48,790 bases of DNA from Candidatus Krumholzibacteriia bacterium (GTDB taxonomy: Bacteria; Krumholzibacteriota; Krumholzibacteriia; G020349025): contig DASRJW010000083.1 of assembly GCA_035649275.1 (NCBI GenBank), positions 1 to 48,790 on the forward strand, given 5' to 3'. Below are positions 9,099 to 18,999 of this stretch, one piece after another. The position numbers and the translations under genes were made by a program. Every line of letters begins with the position of its first letter. Within the stretch, counting starts at the first letter, position 1. A model generated the notes under the pieces. It had not been told where the DNA came from. It worked only from the letters and a program-made list of their open reading frames with translations, and made no database searches.

Positions 9099-9833
9099 GT
9101 GAACGAGACACAAGACCTCGAGCCCTGGCCCCGCACTCTCGCCGCGCTCGAAGAGGAGCAGCGCCGACTGGCTGCGACCGCGGCGCCGCTCTGGCGCCCC
9201 GAGAACCTCGGTCGGGGCGGTCGTACCGGCGGACCGCTGCCGCCCATCGGCGCTTCCTTCGTCTGCTTCGGCCGCGGCGGTTCGGGACCCGGTGCGGCAG
9301 GCGATGCCGGCTGGGCCGCGGCCGCCCTCTTCGCGGCCAGGGAGTTCGTGGCGTCGGCGGTGGCGCAGGGGCGCGCTCCTGCGGCCTACGCGCCGGGACA
9401 TCTGGCGCTCCGCGAAGGAACGCTGCACGAGGCGGCGCTCTTTGCATTGCCGCAACTTCCGGGACTGCTCCTCGTGGACGCCACCGGGCGCGACCACCCA
9501 CGCCGTGCCGGACTCGCGCTCCACCTGGGCGCGCGACTCGGCATCCCGAGCGTCGGGGTCACGAACCGCCTACTCGTGGCGGCTGGCCCACCGCCTCCGG
9601 ATGAGGCCGGCGCCGTGACACCCTTTCTCCTCGAGGAAGTAGTGGTCGGCTGGTGGCTGCGCGTCCGTCGTGGCGTCCGCCCGCTCGCCGTGCACGCAGC
9701 CTGGCGCACCGACCCGGAGACGGCGCTCGCTGTGGTCCGCGCTTGCCTCGGCCGGGAGCGCACGCCGGAACCGCTGCGCACAGCGCGCCGCCTGGCGCGG
9801 GAAGCTCGGACCCGGGCCGAACGGCGAACTTAG
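9099..9833 (+). CDS. nfi-like: Endonuclease V-like protein with altered active-site residues
   Basis: The 244-residue product from GTG 9099 (AAAGAGG 6 bp upstream) aligns with endonuclease V, which cleaves DNA or RNA near deoxyinosine/inosine. The family core is clear: YAPGHLALREG (97-107, with the catalytic Glu106), LLLVDATG (Asp127), DHPRRAGLALHLG (132-144) and PSVGVTNRLL. Two usually invariant positions are changed. The first metal-binding Asp, normally in a GxDVxF/Y strand, falls at Ser53 in IGASFVCF, and the Lys of GVAK is Asn156. The protein may therefore be inactive, altered in activity, or use a shifted ligand; the one-residue insertion around Ser53 leaves some alignment doubt. Upstream residues to 8934 do not look like family sequence and were left out. 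It is convergent with ettA. Confidence 0.8.
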   Translation: MNETQDLEPWPRTLAALEEEQRRLAATAAPLWRPENLGRGGRTGGPLPPIGASFVCFGRGGSGPGAAGDAGWAAAALFAAREFVASAVAQGRAPAAYAPGHLALREGTLHEAALFALPQLPGLLLVDATGRDHPRRAGLALHLGARLGIPSVGVTNRLLVAAGPPPPDEAGAVTPFLLEEVVVGWWLRVRRGVRPLAVHAAWRTDPETALAVVRACLGRERTPEPLRTARRLAREARTRAERRT

Positions 9834-9864
9834 TGGTGCGCGAGAGGGAGCGCCGGCGGGCTTT

Positions 9865-11544
<1,680 letters not shown>

Positions 11545-11665
11545 CGTGCCTCGCTCGTCAGGGGAAACGGGCCAGGAAGCTAGCGGAAAGCAGGGTGTCG
11601 AGGCAAGCGGCGCCGGGGCCAAGCGCGGGCTGGGCTACGGCAAGCCACGGGAGGGCCGGGAGTCA

Positions 11666-14137
11666 CTAGGTCTCCCGAGGCGCCCGCTCCCGCGCTTCCC
11701 GCGGCGCCGGCCCTTCGGCCGTTCCATCGGGCGCCGACTTCAAGAGCACCTCGCGCTGCGGGAAGGGGATGCCGATGCCTGCCTCTTGCAGCGCACCGTA
11801 CACTGCCAGGGCGATCTCGCTCTTGATGCGCATCCACTGGTCGATGTTCGCCGTCCACACACGCAACTGAACATCGAGGGAACTCTCGCCAAAGGCGAGG
11901 AAGAGCGCCGAAGGCTCCGGCTGCGCCAGCACCTCCGGATGCCGCGCGCCGGTGGCCACCAGCAGGTCCAGAACCTCTTGGGGATCGCTGCCGTATTCCA
12001 CTCCCACGGACAGGTCGATCCGACGCAGGCGGTCCGAGAGGGTCCAGTTGATCACCTCCGTGGCGATCAGATGGGCGTTGGGCACGATCACCTCGGCTCC
12101 GTCCGGGGTGCGCACCGTACTCGAACGCATGCCGATGCGCTTCACCTCGCCCAGGGTCTGGCCGATCTGCACCGAGTCTCCGGGCATGATGGGCCGCTCG
12201 ATCATGAGGATCAAACCGGAGACGAAGTTGTTGATCACATTCTGCAGGCCGAAGCCTATCCCTACGCTGAAGGCGCTGACGATGATGGTGAACTTGCTGA
12301 GCTCGACGCCCGTGGCTGCCACGGCGAGGAAGAAGCCGCACAGCAAGATGAGGTAGTGCAGGCCGGTGGAAAAAGCGTTGGGCAAGCCCCGGGGCAGGGA
12401 GAGCCGCGTGTAGATCTCGCCTTCGAGGAAAAAGCGCAGGAGGCGGGAAAGCAGGAAGGAAGCCCAGATGGTCACGATCAAGCTGAGAGCGTCGCCGAGG
12501 GAGAAGGCGACCTCGCCGAAGTGCGCCTGGGCGGCCAGGATCCGGCGCGTCCCCGTCGCCACGACGTTCCAGAGCAGCAGGATCTGCAGGGCAGTCTTGC
12601 ACCAGATGTAGACGAGGGCGAGACGCAGCAGCAGGAGCGTGCGCCGGCGCAGGAGCCCCTCGTGCTGGCGTACCAGGAGCGAGTGACGCAGGAAAGAGTG
12701 GCGCAGCATGGCCCACACCACGCCCTGGAGCACGTGATAGGTGATGTAGAAGGCCAGGCCGAGGTAGGCGGAGAGCGTGACCGCGCGCAAGACCACGGCG
12801 GCGAGAGAGACGTTGCCCACGATGTCCGCCACCGCCGCTCCGCCGGCCAGGATCAGGGCGAGCCACTGCAGGCCGCGCTGGAGGCGGGCGAAGGTCGCGG
12901 TGGGGCGGGTGGCCGGTCGCTGCCGCACCAGGAACAAGAAGGCCCAGAACGCCACGAGGCCCTGCACGAGGAGCATCAACTGTTGCAGGGGTGACAGGTA
13001 GACCACGTTCTCGGAGGCGACGCCGAGCACGTGGGCGGCGACGAGTGCGGCGAGGAGGCGGCGCCGTTGCGTCAGGTTGTGGGGCAGCACACGGAAGAGC
13101 GGGACGAAGAGTAGGATGCTGGCGAAGTCGGAAACGATGGCGGGCACCCGCGGGATCATGATCGTCACCAGGAGCACCGAGGCGATCACCGCGGCCGAGA
13201 CCGGGCGCGTCAGGATGCGGGCTGCAGCCTCGAGCTCCGGCTCCGGGGTGGTGCGCCGGCGCAGTCCCCGTCCGAGACGCACCGAACCTACGAGCGCGAC
13301 GAGGAAGAAAACACCGCTGGCGACGAGCGCGTTGCGTGAGGCGCGGACGAACTCCCGCGCCTGCCCTTTTCCGTCTTGCCATGCGGCGCGCAGCTGCGCC
13401 ACCTGACGCTCGCTCCCGAGGGGATGCAGCAGGGCGGACCAGAGTGGTGGCACGTCCAAAGCCGTGATCTGCATGCGGGCGCGCTCGCGCGCCGTTTCGA
13501 TCTGCTCCAGACCCTCTTGGATGATGCCGAGGGCGTGGCGGACCTGTTCCTCCACGGTGAAGAGCTCCGCCCGGCGCTCGTCGAACTGCGTCTCCATCGC
13601 GCGGATGGAGGTCACTGCCTCCTGGGCGACCGTGGTCGCCGCCAGGGTCGAATCCGCCAGCTGAAGGGTGGCCTCCCACGGTCCGCGCAGGTCGGTCAAG
13701 GTCTGCAGATCCCGATCGAGACCATGAGCTTGGCGTTGCAGCTTGGCGCGCCAGAGAAAAAGGGGCGCTCGCAGATCGAGGAGCCGCCGCTCCAATTCCT
13801 CCATGGCTCGGGGCGGAGCTTGCTGCCCGAGACGGTTTTCCGTATCGCCGAGCAGCTTTTCCGCCCGACCGAGAATGCCGGGCAAGGCGCTGCGGATCTG
13901 TTCGAGAGCCGGGTCGGGGCCGTGGCGTTCCGCCATGGAGCGGAGCACAGCAGCCGTTTCATCGGACTTGGCGGAAATGAGACCCGGTGGGATCGGGCGG
14001 GGCGCCAGCGCTGCGGCGGCTGGCGGCTCCGCCGTATCTTGCGGTGCCGGGAGCAGCTGCGCCCAGGCGACCGGTGCCTGGGCGACCTCGGTGGAGGCGA
14101 GCAGCCAGATGCTGACGACCACTGTCAAGCGGCGCAT
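11666..14137 (-). CDS. Large MscS-family mechanosensitive ion channel with coiled periplasmic N-terminus
   Basis: The 823-residue protein has a signal peptide, then a roughly 230-residue helical, coiled-coil-rich region (about 50-270), then about ten hydrophobic segments from 270 to 640. The C-terminal part is the conserved MscS core: pore helix and loop GVELSKFTIIVSAFSVGIGF GLQNVINNFVSGLIL, the beta domain motif PIMPGDSVQIG, RTPDGAEVIVPNA and a cytoplasmic alpha-beta domain to the end. This layout (long periplasmic domain plus extra membrane helices) resembles the MscK/YbdG-type large members rather than the short MscS. It is expected to relieve turgor on hypo-osmotic shock. It lies downstream of the superoxide dismutase gene on the same strand with an 83-bp gap and may be co-transcribed. 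Confidence 0.9.
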   Translation of the reverse strand: MRRLTVVVSIWLLASTEVAQAPVAWAQLLPAPQDTAEPPAAAALAPRPIPPGLISAKSDETAAVLRSMAERHGPDPALEQIRSALPGILGRAEKLLGDTENRLGQQAPPRAMEELERRLLDLRAPLFLWRAKLQRQAHGLDRDLQTLTDLRGPWEATLQLADSTLAATTVAQEAVTSIRAMETQFDERRAELFTVEEQVRHALGIIQEGLEQIETARERARMQITALDVPPLWSALLHPLGSERQVAQLRAAWQDGKGQAREFVRASRNALVASGVFFLVALVGSVRLGRGLRRRTTPEPELEAAARILTRPVSAAVIASVLLVTIMIPRVPAIVSDFASILLFVPLFRVLPHNLTQRRRLLAALVAAHVLGVASENVVYLSPLQQLMLLVQGLVAFWAFLFLVRQRPATRPTATFARLQRGLQWLALILAGGAAVADIVGNVSLAAVVLRAVTLSAYLGLAFYITYHVLQGVVWAMLRHSFLRHSLLVRQHEGLLRRRTLLLLRLALVYIWCKTALQILLLWNVVATGTRRILAAQAHFGEVAFSLGDALSLIVTIWASFLLSRLLRFFLEGEIYTRLSLPRGLPNAFSTGLHYLILLCGFFLAVAATGVELSKFTIIVSAFSVGIGFGLQNVINNFVSGLILMIERPIMPGDSVQIGQTLGEVKRIGMRSSTVRTPDGAEVIVPNAHLIATEVINWTLSDRLRRIDLSVGVEYGSDPQEVLDLLVATGARHPEVLAQPEPSALFLAFGESSLDVQLRVWTANIDQWMRIKSEIALAVYGALQEAGIGIPFPQREVLLKSAPDGTAEGPAPREARERAPRET

Positions 14138-14220
14138 GCGCGTTGTGCCCCCAGTGCTTCTTCAGCGGGCCTGCTCTTCCGCACCCATCCACTCGCTCGA
14201 GCCATCCACTCCGGAGCGAC

Positions 14221-14799
14221 TCAGAACCTCGCGGCCACCTCGGCCCAATGGATGGCCCGGAAGAACGACTCGATATAGTCCGCGCGCTTCAAGCCGTAGT
14301 CCAGCATGAAGGCGTGCTCGAACACATCCATGACCAGGAGAGGTTCGGCTCCGGCCAGGTGGCCGGCATCGTGCTCGTCGATCCAGGTGTTGAAGAGACG
14401 ACCGCCGCTGCGCTCGTGGACCAAGAGCACCCAGCCGACGCCGCGCATCGAGCCGGTGGAGCGGAAATCCTGCTCCCAGCGTGCGAGGGAGCCGAATTCC
14501 TGACTCAGCTTGCGGGCCAGCGGCGTCTCCTCGCGCAAGGGCTCGGGGCGCCGGGTCAAGTTCCCGAAGTAGAGCTCGTGGAGGCGCATGCCGTTCCATT
14601 CCCAACCGAAGCGCCGCTTCAGCTCGGCGTATTCCGGCGTCGCCGTGCGGCCGGCCTCGATCAGGGCGCCGAGCATCTCGGCCAGCGTGTTGGTGTTGGC
14701 GACATAGCCCTGGTAAAGGGCGAAGTGGTTGCGGAGCAAGGGCTCGCTAAAGCCGGGCGACCCGAGCAGAGACTCGAAGTTCTTGGCAGTGTAGGTCAC
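14221..14799 (-). CDS. Fe/Mn-family superoxide dismutase
   Basis: The 192-residue protein belongs to the Fe/Mn superoxide dismutase family, converting superoxide to oxygen and hydrogen peroxide. All four metal ligands can be placed: His25 (NHFALYQGYV), His74 (GMRLHELYF), and Asp158 and His162 (MDVFEHAF). Two details differ from the classical enzymes: the first-ligand helix is one residue shorter between the His and the YV, as in a divergent bacterial subgroup, and the usual DVWEHAY is DVFEHAF. The start is GTG, supported by AGGAGGTG 6 bp upstream. There is no signal peptide, so it is cytosolic. Metal preference cannot be assigned. Confidence 0.9.
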   Translation of the reverse strand: MTYTAKNFESLLGSPGFSEPLLRNHFALYQGYVANTNTLAEMLGALIEAGRTATPEYAELKRRFGWEWNGMRLHELYFGNLTRRPEPLREETPLARKLSQEFGSLARWEQDFRSTGSMRGVGWVLLVHERSGGRLFNTWIDEHDAGHLAGAEPLLVMDVFEHAFMLDYGLKRADYIESFFRAIHWAEVAARF

Positions 14800-14862
14800 T
14801 GTGGCACCTCCTGCGGCTGAGCGCGTAGAGCGGCGCCCGCAGCGCAGTATAGGCCAACGACG

Positions 14863-15975
14863 TCAGGCGGGACTTCCGGGGGGCAGCTGCATCTGGGTCT
14901 CGGGGTCGAAGAAGTGGAAACGCTGGCGCTGGAAGCGTACACCTACCGCCGCGCCGGGGACCCAAGCGACCTGGCCCGGCGCCAGGACCCGTAGCGGTTC
15001 GTCGGTAGGGGTGTCGAGAACGAGGTGGAGCAGCGTCTCGCGTCCGAGGGGTTCGATGACATCGACGCGGGCGCGGAGGTCGGCGCCGGAAGTGTCGCGG
15101 ACCTCCATGTCCTCGGGACGAATGCCCACGATCACGTCCTGCCGGGTCGGCGGCGCCAGCGGCGACGGCGCCGCCTGCAGTTCGACCATGGCGCCGTGCA
15201 GTTCGAGCCGCGCCGCTCCGCTCTGCGGCCACACCAGCGTTCCGGGCAGGAGATTCATGCGCGGCGAGCCGACGAAGCGAGCGACGAACTGCGTCGCCGG
15301 CCGGCGGTAGATGTCGAGCGGCGTGCCGAGCTGCAAGATGCGCCCGGCGTTCATGACCGCGATGCGGTCGCCGAGGGTCATCGCCTCCTCTTGATCGTGG
15401 GTGACGTAGAGCATGGGAACGTGCATCTCGCGATGCAGCCGGGCGATTTCCGTCCGCGTGTGCACTCGCAGCTGCACGTCCAGGTTGGAGAGAGGTTCGT
15501 CCAGGAGGAAAACCTTGGCGTCCCGGGCGATGGCCCGGCCCAGAGCAACGCGCTGGCGCTGCCCGCCGGAGAGCTGCGCCGGCTTGCGGTCGAGGAGCGC
15601 GGCGATGCCGAGGCTGTCGGCCACCGCCCCCACGCGCCGGGCCACGGCGTCCTTGGCCGTGCCGCGCATCTTGAGGCCGAAACCCAGGTTGTCGCGTACG
15701 TTCATGTGCGGGTAGAGCGCGTAGTTCTGGAAGACCATGGCGACGTCGCGACGCTGCGGCGGCAGCTCGGTCACTTCCCGGTCGTCGAGGAAGACGCGGC
15801 CGCGGCTCGGCGATTCGATACCGGCCACGATGCGAAGCAGCGTGCTCTTGCCGCAACCCGACGGTCCGAGGAGGACGAGCATCTCGCCGTCGGTGACCTC
15901 GAGATCCACGCCGGCCACGGCCACTTGGTTCCCGGGAAAAACCTTCTCGATGCCCTCGAGCCGCAGCACGGGCAT
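14863..15975 (-). CDS. Sugar ABC transporter ATP-binding protein (MalK/UgpC/MsmK type)
   Basis: The 370-residue ATPase has Walker A GPSGCGKST (37-45), Q-loop FQNYALYPHM, signature LSGGQRQRVALGRAIARD, Walker B VFLLDEP and the switch His in YVTHDQEEAMTL. The C-terminal 130 residues form the OB-like TOBE regulatory domain of CUT1-family sugar importers (IGIRPEDMEV). It starts at ATG 15975 behind GAGAGGAC. It is divergent from, and 244 bp away from, the operon encoding a matching binding protein and two permeases that lack their own ATPase, so it most likely powers that importer. MsmK-type ATPases can serve several sugar transporters in one cell, so the partnership need not be exclusive. Confidence 0.92.
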   Translation of the reverse strand: MPVLRLEGIEKVFPGNQVAVAGVDLEVTDGEMLVLLGPSGCGKSTLLRIVAGIESPSRGRVFLDDREVTELPPQRRDVAMVFQNYALYPHMNVRDNLGFGLKMRGTAKDAVARRVGAVADSLGIAALLDRKPAQLSGGQRQRVALGRAIARDAKVFLLDEPLSNLDVQLRVHTRTEIARLHREMHVPMLYVTHDQEEAMTLGDRIAVMNAGRILQLGTPLDIYRRPATQFVARFVGSPRMNLLPGTLVWPQSGAARLELHGAMVELQAAPSPLAPPTRQDVIVGIRPEDMEVRDTSGADLRARVDVIEPLGRETLLHLVLDTPTDEPLRVLAPGQVAWVPGAAVGVRFQRQRFHFFDPETQMQLPPGSPA

Positions 15976-16219
15976 GGCGCGTCCTCTCTCGCCGGTGCCG
16001 CGGCATGATACTCCATGGCGCCGCTCGGTCCGAAGCGGGTTGCGTTCCAGCAAGGCTTTCCCGATGATGGCGCCGCTCGCCATGGCTCGCCGCGTGCGCC
16101 GCTGGGCGCCATGTGCCGCTGGTGGCGCGACTCGCCGCCGGTGGCGCGACTCGCCACTGGCCGCGCCACGCGCCACAGGCTGCGCCGCTCGCGCCTGGCC
16201 GCGCTCGGGAGAGTTCGCC
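15976..16219. repeat. Repeat-rich divergent promoter region of the sugar-importer genes
   Basis: The gap between the ATPase and the GH144-like gene is full of short repeats. GGTGGCGCGACTCGCC occurs twice with a 19-bp period (16121-16136 and 16140-16155). ATGGCGCCGCTCG occurs at 16015-16027 and 16067-16079. GGCGCCAT at 16105-16112 is the inverse of the latter's first eight bases. No clear -10/-35 pair was found. Ordered repeats between divergent operons suggest regulator binding sites, but no binding protein can be named. Confidence 0.5.
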
Positions 16220-17689
16220 GTGTCCGATGCAGACGACACGACAGGCCGCTTTTTCCTCACCGGTTGTGGCGTTCTCCTGTGGTGTGGGGTTCTTCTCTCT
16301 GGTTGCAGCAGGAGCAATCCACCGCCGGAGCCGCCGGCGGCAGACGGCGCTGCTTCCGAGACGGCGGCATTCCTCGACACGCTCGAAGCCCGCACCTTCC
16401 GCTGGTTCTGGGAGCAGAGCGATCCTCAGCGCGGGCTCACCCCCGATCGCTGGCCCACGCGTTCCTTCGCCAGCGTCGCCGCCACGGGCTTCGCGCTCAC
16501 GGCGTACCCCATCGGCGCGGAACGCGGCTACGTCGATCGAGAGGCGGCGCGGGGGCGCGTGCTCGACGCGCTGCAATGGTTCTGGTCGGCGCCACAAGAC
16601 ACGGCGCGCGCCGGTGCCACTGGGTATCGTGGCTTCTTCTATCACTTCCTCGACCCCGAAACTGGACATCGCTTCCAAGATGTGGAGCTCTCCACCGTGG
16701 ACACGGCGCTCTTCTTGGCCGGAGCGCTCTTCTGTCAGTCCTACTTCGATGGCCCGGACGCCGAGGAAGCGCGGATCCGGGCGCTCGCCGAATCTCTCTA
16801 CACCCGGGCAGACTGGCGCTGGGCGCAGGTGCGCCCGCCGGCCATCGGCCACGGCTGGACGCCGGAAGAGGGCTTTCTCGGCTACGACTGGCGTGGTTAC
16901 AACGAGGCCATGCTCGTCTACCTGCTCGCCCTCGCCTCGCCGGCTCACGCCGTCGAACCGGAAGCCTGGGAAGAGTGGACCTCGACGTACCGCTGGGGCT
17001 CTTTCCAAGGGCAGGAGTATCTGGGTTTCGCACCGCTCTTCGGTCACCAGTACACCCAGGTGTGGGTGGACCTGCGCGGTCTCCAGGATGCATTCATGCG
17101 CGCCCGCGGCCTCGACTACTTCGAGAACTCCCGGCGCGCGGTGCTGGCGCAGCGTGCCTACGCCGTCGCCAATCCCCAGGGCTGGGCCCGCTATGGTGCC
17201 GACCTATGGGGGCTCTCGGCGTGCGACGGCCCGGTGAACGGTGAATACACTGTCAGCGGCCGGAAGCGGGAGTTCCACACCTACTGGGCCCGTGGCGCTT
17301 GCTTCACCGAGGTGCAGGACGACGGTACCGTGTGCCCCGCGGCGGCAGCGGGCTCCATCGTCTTCGCCCCGGAGAGCGTGATTCCCACCTTGCAGAGGTG
17401 GCGCGACACCTACGGCGAGCGTCTCTTCACCCGCTACGGTTTCCTCGACGCGTTCAACCCGAGCTTCACGCTCACGGTGCCGGTGCAGCACGGTCGGGTG
17501 GACCCGGAGTTCGGTTGGTTCGACACGGATTACCTCGGCATCGACCAGGGCCCGGTGCTGGCGATGCTGGAAAACCATCGGAGCGAGCTGGTGTGGAAAA
17601 CGATGCGCCGCAATGCGCACCTCGTGCGCGGGCTGCGCGCTGCCGGCTTCCGCGGCGGCTGGCTGGACGCGCTCCCGGAGGGGCGATGA
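16220..17689 (+). CDS. Lipoprotein glycoamylase-domain glycosidase (GH144-like beta-1,2-glucanase)
   Basis: The 489-residue product starts at GTG 16220, with GGGAGAG 6 bp upstream, giving a lipoprotein signal that ends in LSGC (lipidated Cys29). From about residue 45 it matches the glycoamylase (PF10091) fold: FRWFWEQSDPQRGLTPDR, GYRGFFYHFLDPETG, ELSTVDTALFLAGAL, HGWTPEEGFLGYDWRGYNEA, APLFGHQYTQVWVDLRG, YFENSRRAVLAQRAYA and DYLGIDQGPVL. This fold defines GH144, whose characterised members cut beta-1,2-glucan, and the acidic residues of the ELST-D, EEGF and YNEA motifs line the active site. The stop overlaps the next gene's start (ATGA), so it is translated together with the sugar-binding protein. 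It likely trims beta-1,2-glucan in the periplasm or at the cell surface. Another glucan specificity is possible. Confidence 0.85.
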   Translation: MSDADDTTGRFFLTGCGVLLWCGVLLSGCSRSNPPPEPPAADGAASETAAFLDTLEARTFRWFWEQSDPQRGLTPDRWPTRSFASVAATGFALTAYPIGAERGYVDREAARGRVLDALQWFWSAPQDTARAGATGYRGFFYHFLDPETGHRFQDVELSTVDTALFLAGALFCQSYFDGPDAEEARIRALAESLYTRADWRWAQVRPPAIGHGWTPEEGFLGYDWRGYNEAMLVYLLALASPAHAVEPEAWEEWTSTYRWGSFQGQEYLGFAPLFGHQYTQVWVDLRGLQDAFMRARGLDYFENSRRAVLAQRAYAVANPQGWARYGADLWGLSACDGPVNGEYTVSGRKREFHTYWARGACFTEVQDDGTVCPAAAAGSIVFAPESVIPTLQRWRDTYGERLFTRYGFLDAFNPSFTLTVPVQHGRVDPEFGWFDTDYLGIDQGPVLAMLENHRSELVWKTMRRNAHLVRGLRAAGFRGGWLDALPEGR

Positions 17690-18999
17690 AACCCGGCGCG
17701 TCGCGAGCCGTGGCCTGCCTGTGGGGCGCGATCCTCCTTCCGGCGCTCGGCGGTTGCGACGGTGGTGGCGGCACCGCGCCGGTGACCTTGCGCTTCTGGG
17801 CCATGGGTCGCGAGGGCGAAGTGGTGCAGGAGCTGGTGCGCGGCTTCGAGGCCGAGCAACCCGGCGTCCGGGTGCTGGTGCAGCAGATCCCCTGGACCGC
17901 AGCGCACGAGAAGCTCCTCACCGCCCACGTGGGCCGCTCGACTCCGGATCTGGCGCAGCTCGGCAACACCTGGATCGCCGAGTTCGTGGCGCTGCAGGCG
18001 CTGCAGCCGCTCGACGGCCTGCTCGCTCGCTCGGCGGCGCTGGACTCCACCGCCTTCTTCGCCGGGATCTGGGATACCAATCGAATCGACGGCGCGGTCT
18101 TCGGCGTGCCGTGGTACGTGGACACCCGCGTCCTCTTCTATCGGCGCGACATCCTGGCGCAAGCCGGTTACGACTCGATGCCCTCCACCTGGAGCGCATG
18201 GCGCGCCGCCATGGTGGCGACGAAGCAGGTCGTGGGCCGGAACCGCTTCGTCGTGTTCCTGCCGATCAACGAATGGCTGCCGGTGGCGCTGCTCGGTCTG
18301 CAGTGCGGTTCGCCGCTCCTCGCCGAAGGCGCCACGCGCGGCGCCTTCTCGCAACCCGCCTTCCGCCGCGCTTTCGCCTTCTACGTCGACCTCTTCCGCA
18401 GCGGTCTGGCGCCGCCGGTGACCAATGTGGAGATCGCCAACCTCTATCAGGAGTTCGAGCGCGGCTACTTCTCGATGTACATCACCGGCCCGTGGAATCT
18501 GGGGGAGTTCCGCCGGCGCTTGCCACCGGCGGCGCAAGGAACGTGGGCGACGGCGCCGCTCCCGGGGCCGGAGGGGCCGGGGGTGTCGTTCGCCGGTGGT
18601 TCGAGCTTGGTGCTCTTCCGCAACTCGCGACAACACGACGCCGCTTGGAAACTCGTCGAGTTTCTTTCGCGTCACGAGCAGCAGCTGCGCTTCTACCAGC
18701 TGACCGGCAATCTACCGGCGCGCGTCGATGCTTGGGGTGATACCGCGCTGGCCGCGGATCGCGAGCTGCGGGCCTTCGGCGCCCAGCTCCGCCACGTGGT
18801 ACCGACACCCAAGATCCCGGAGTGGGAGCTCATCGCCACGCGCCTGCAAGAGCGGGCCGAGCTCGCCGTGCGCGGCGGCGTTCCCGCCGATTCGGTCCTC
18901 GCGCTCCTCGACGGCGACGTGGATCGGCTGCTGGAAAAAAGGCGCTGGCTGCTGGAACGCCGACGGTTGGCTGCGGGCGTGCAAGGAGGCTCACGATGA
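17686..18999 (+). CDS. Extracellular sugar-binding lipoprotein of a CUT1 ABC importer
   Basis: The 437-residue product begins at the ATG of an ATGA overlap and has a lipoprotein signal with lipobox LGGC (Cys24). The mature part is a family 1 solute-binding protein: TLRFWAMGREGEVVQEL, FEAEQPGVRVLVQQIPW, TPDLAQLGNTWIAEF, GVPWYVDTRVLFYRRDIL and YFSMYITGPWNLGEF are typical positions, ending with a helical C-terminus. In this family the protein captures oligosaccharides and delivers them to the two permeases encoded next. Given the neighbouring GH144- and GH94-type enzymes, sophoro-oligosaccharides (beta-1,2-glucan fragments) are the likely ligand, as in the comparable Listeria operon; that is inference. 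The last bases overlap the first permease gene. Confidence 0.9.
   Translation: MKPGASRAVACLWGAILLPALGGCDGGGGTAPVTLRFWAMGREGEVVQELVRGFEAEQPGVRVLVQQIPWTAAHEKLLTAHVGRSTPDLAQLGNTWIAEFVALQALQPLDGLLARSAALDSTAFFAGIWDTNRIDGAVFGVPWYVDTRVLFYRRDILAQAGYDSMPSTWSAWRAAMVATKQVVGRNRFVVFLPINEWLPVALLGLQCGSPLLAEGATRGAFSQPAFRRAFAFYVDLFRSGLAPPVTNVEIANLYQEFERGYFSMYITGPWNLGEFRRRLPPAAQGTWATAPLPGPEGPGVSFAGGSSLVLFRNSRQHDAAWKLVEFLSRHEQQLRFYQLTGNLPARVDAWGDTALAADRELRAFGAQLRHVVPTPKIPEWELIATRLQERAELAVRGGVPADSVLALLDGDVDRLLEKRRWLLERRRLAAGVQGGSR

Noticed and set aside
16220-17689. Glucoamylase (alpha-glucan-cleaving) function for the PF10091 enzymes
   Set aside because: The domain name suggests it, but characterised members of this fold act on beta-1,2-glucan, and the adjacent GH94 resembles beta-1,2-glucan enzymes.
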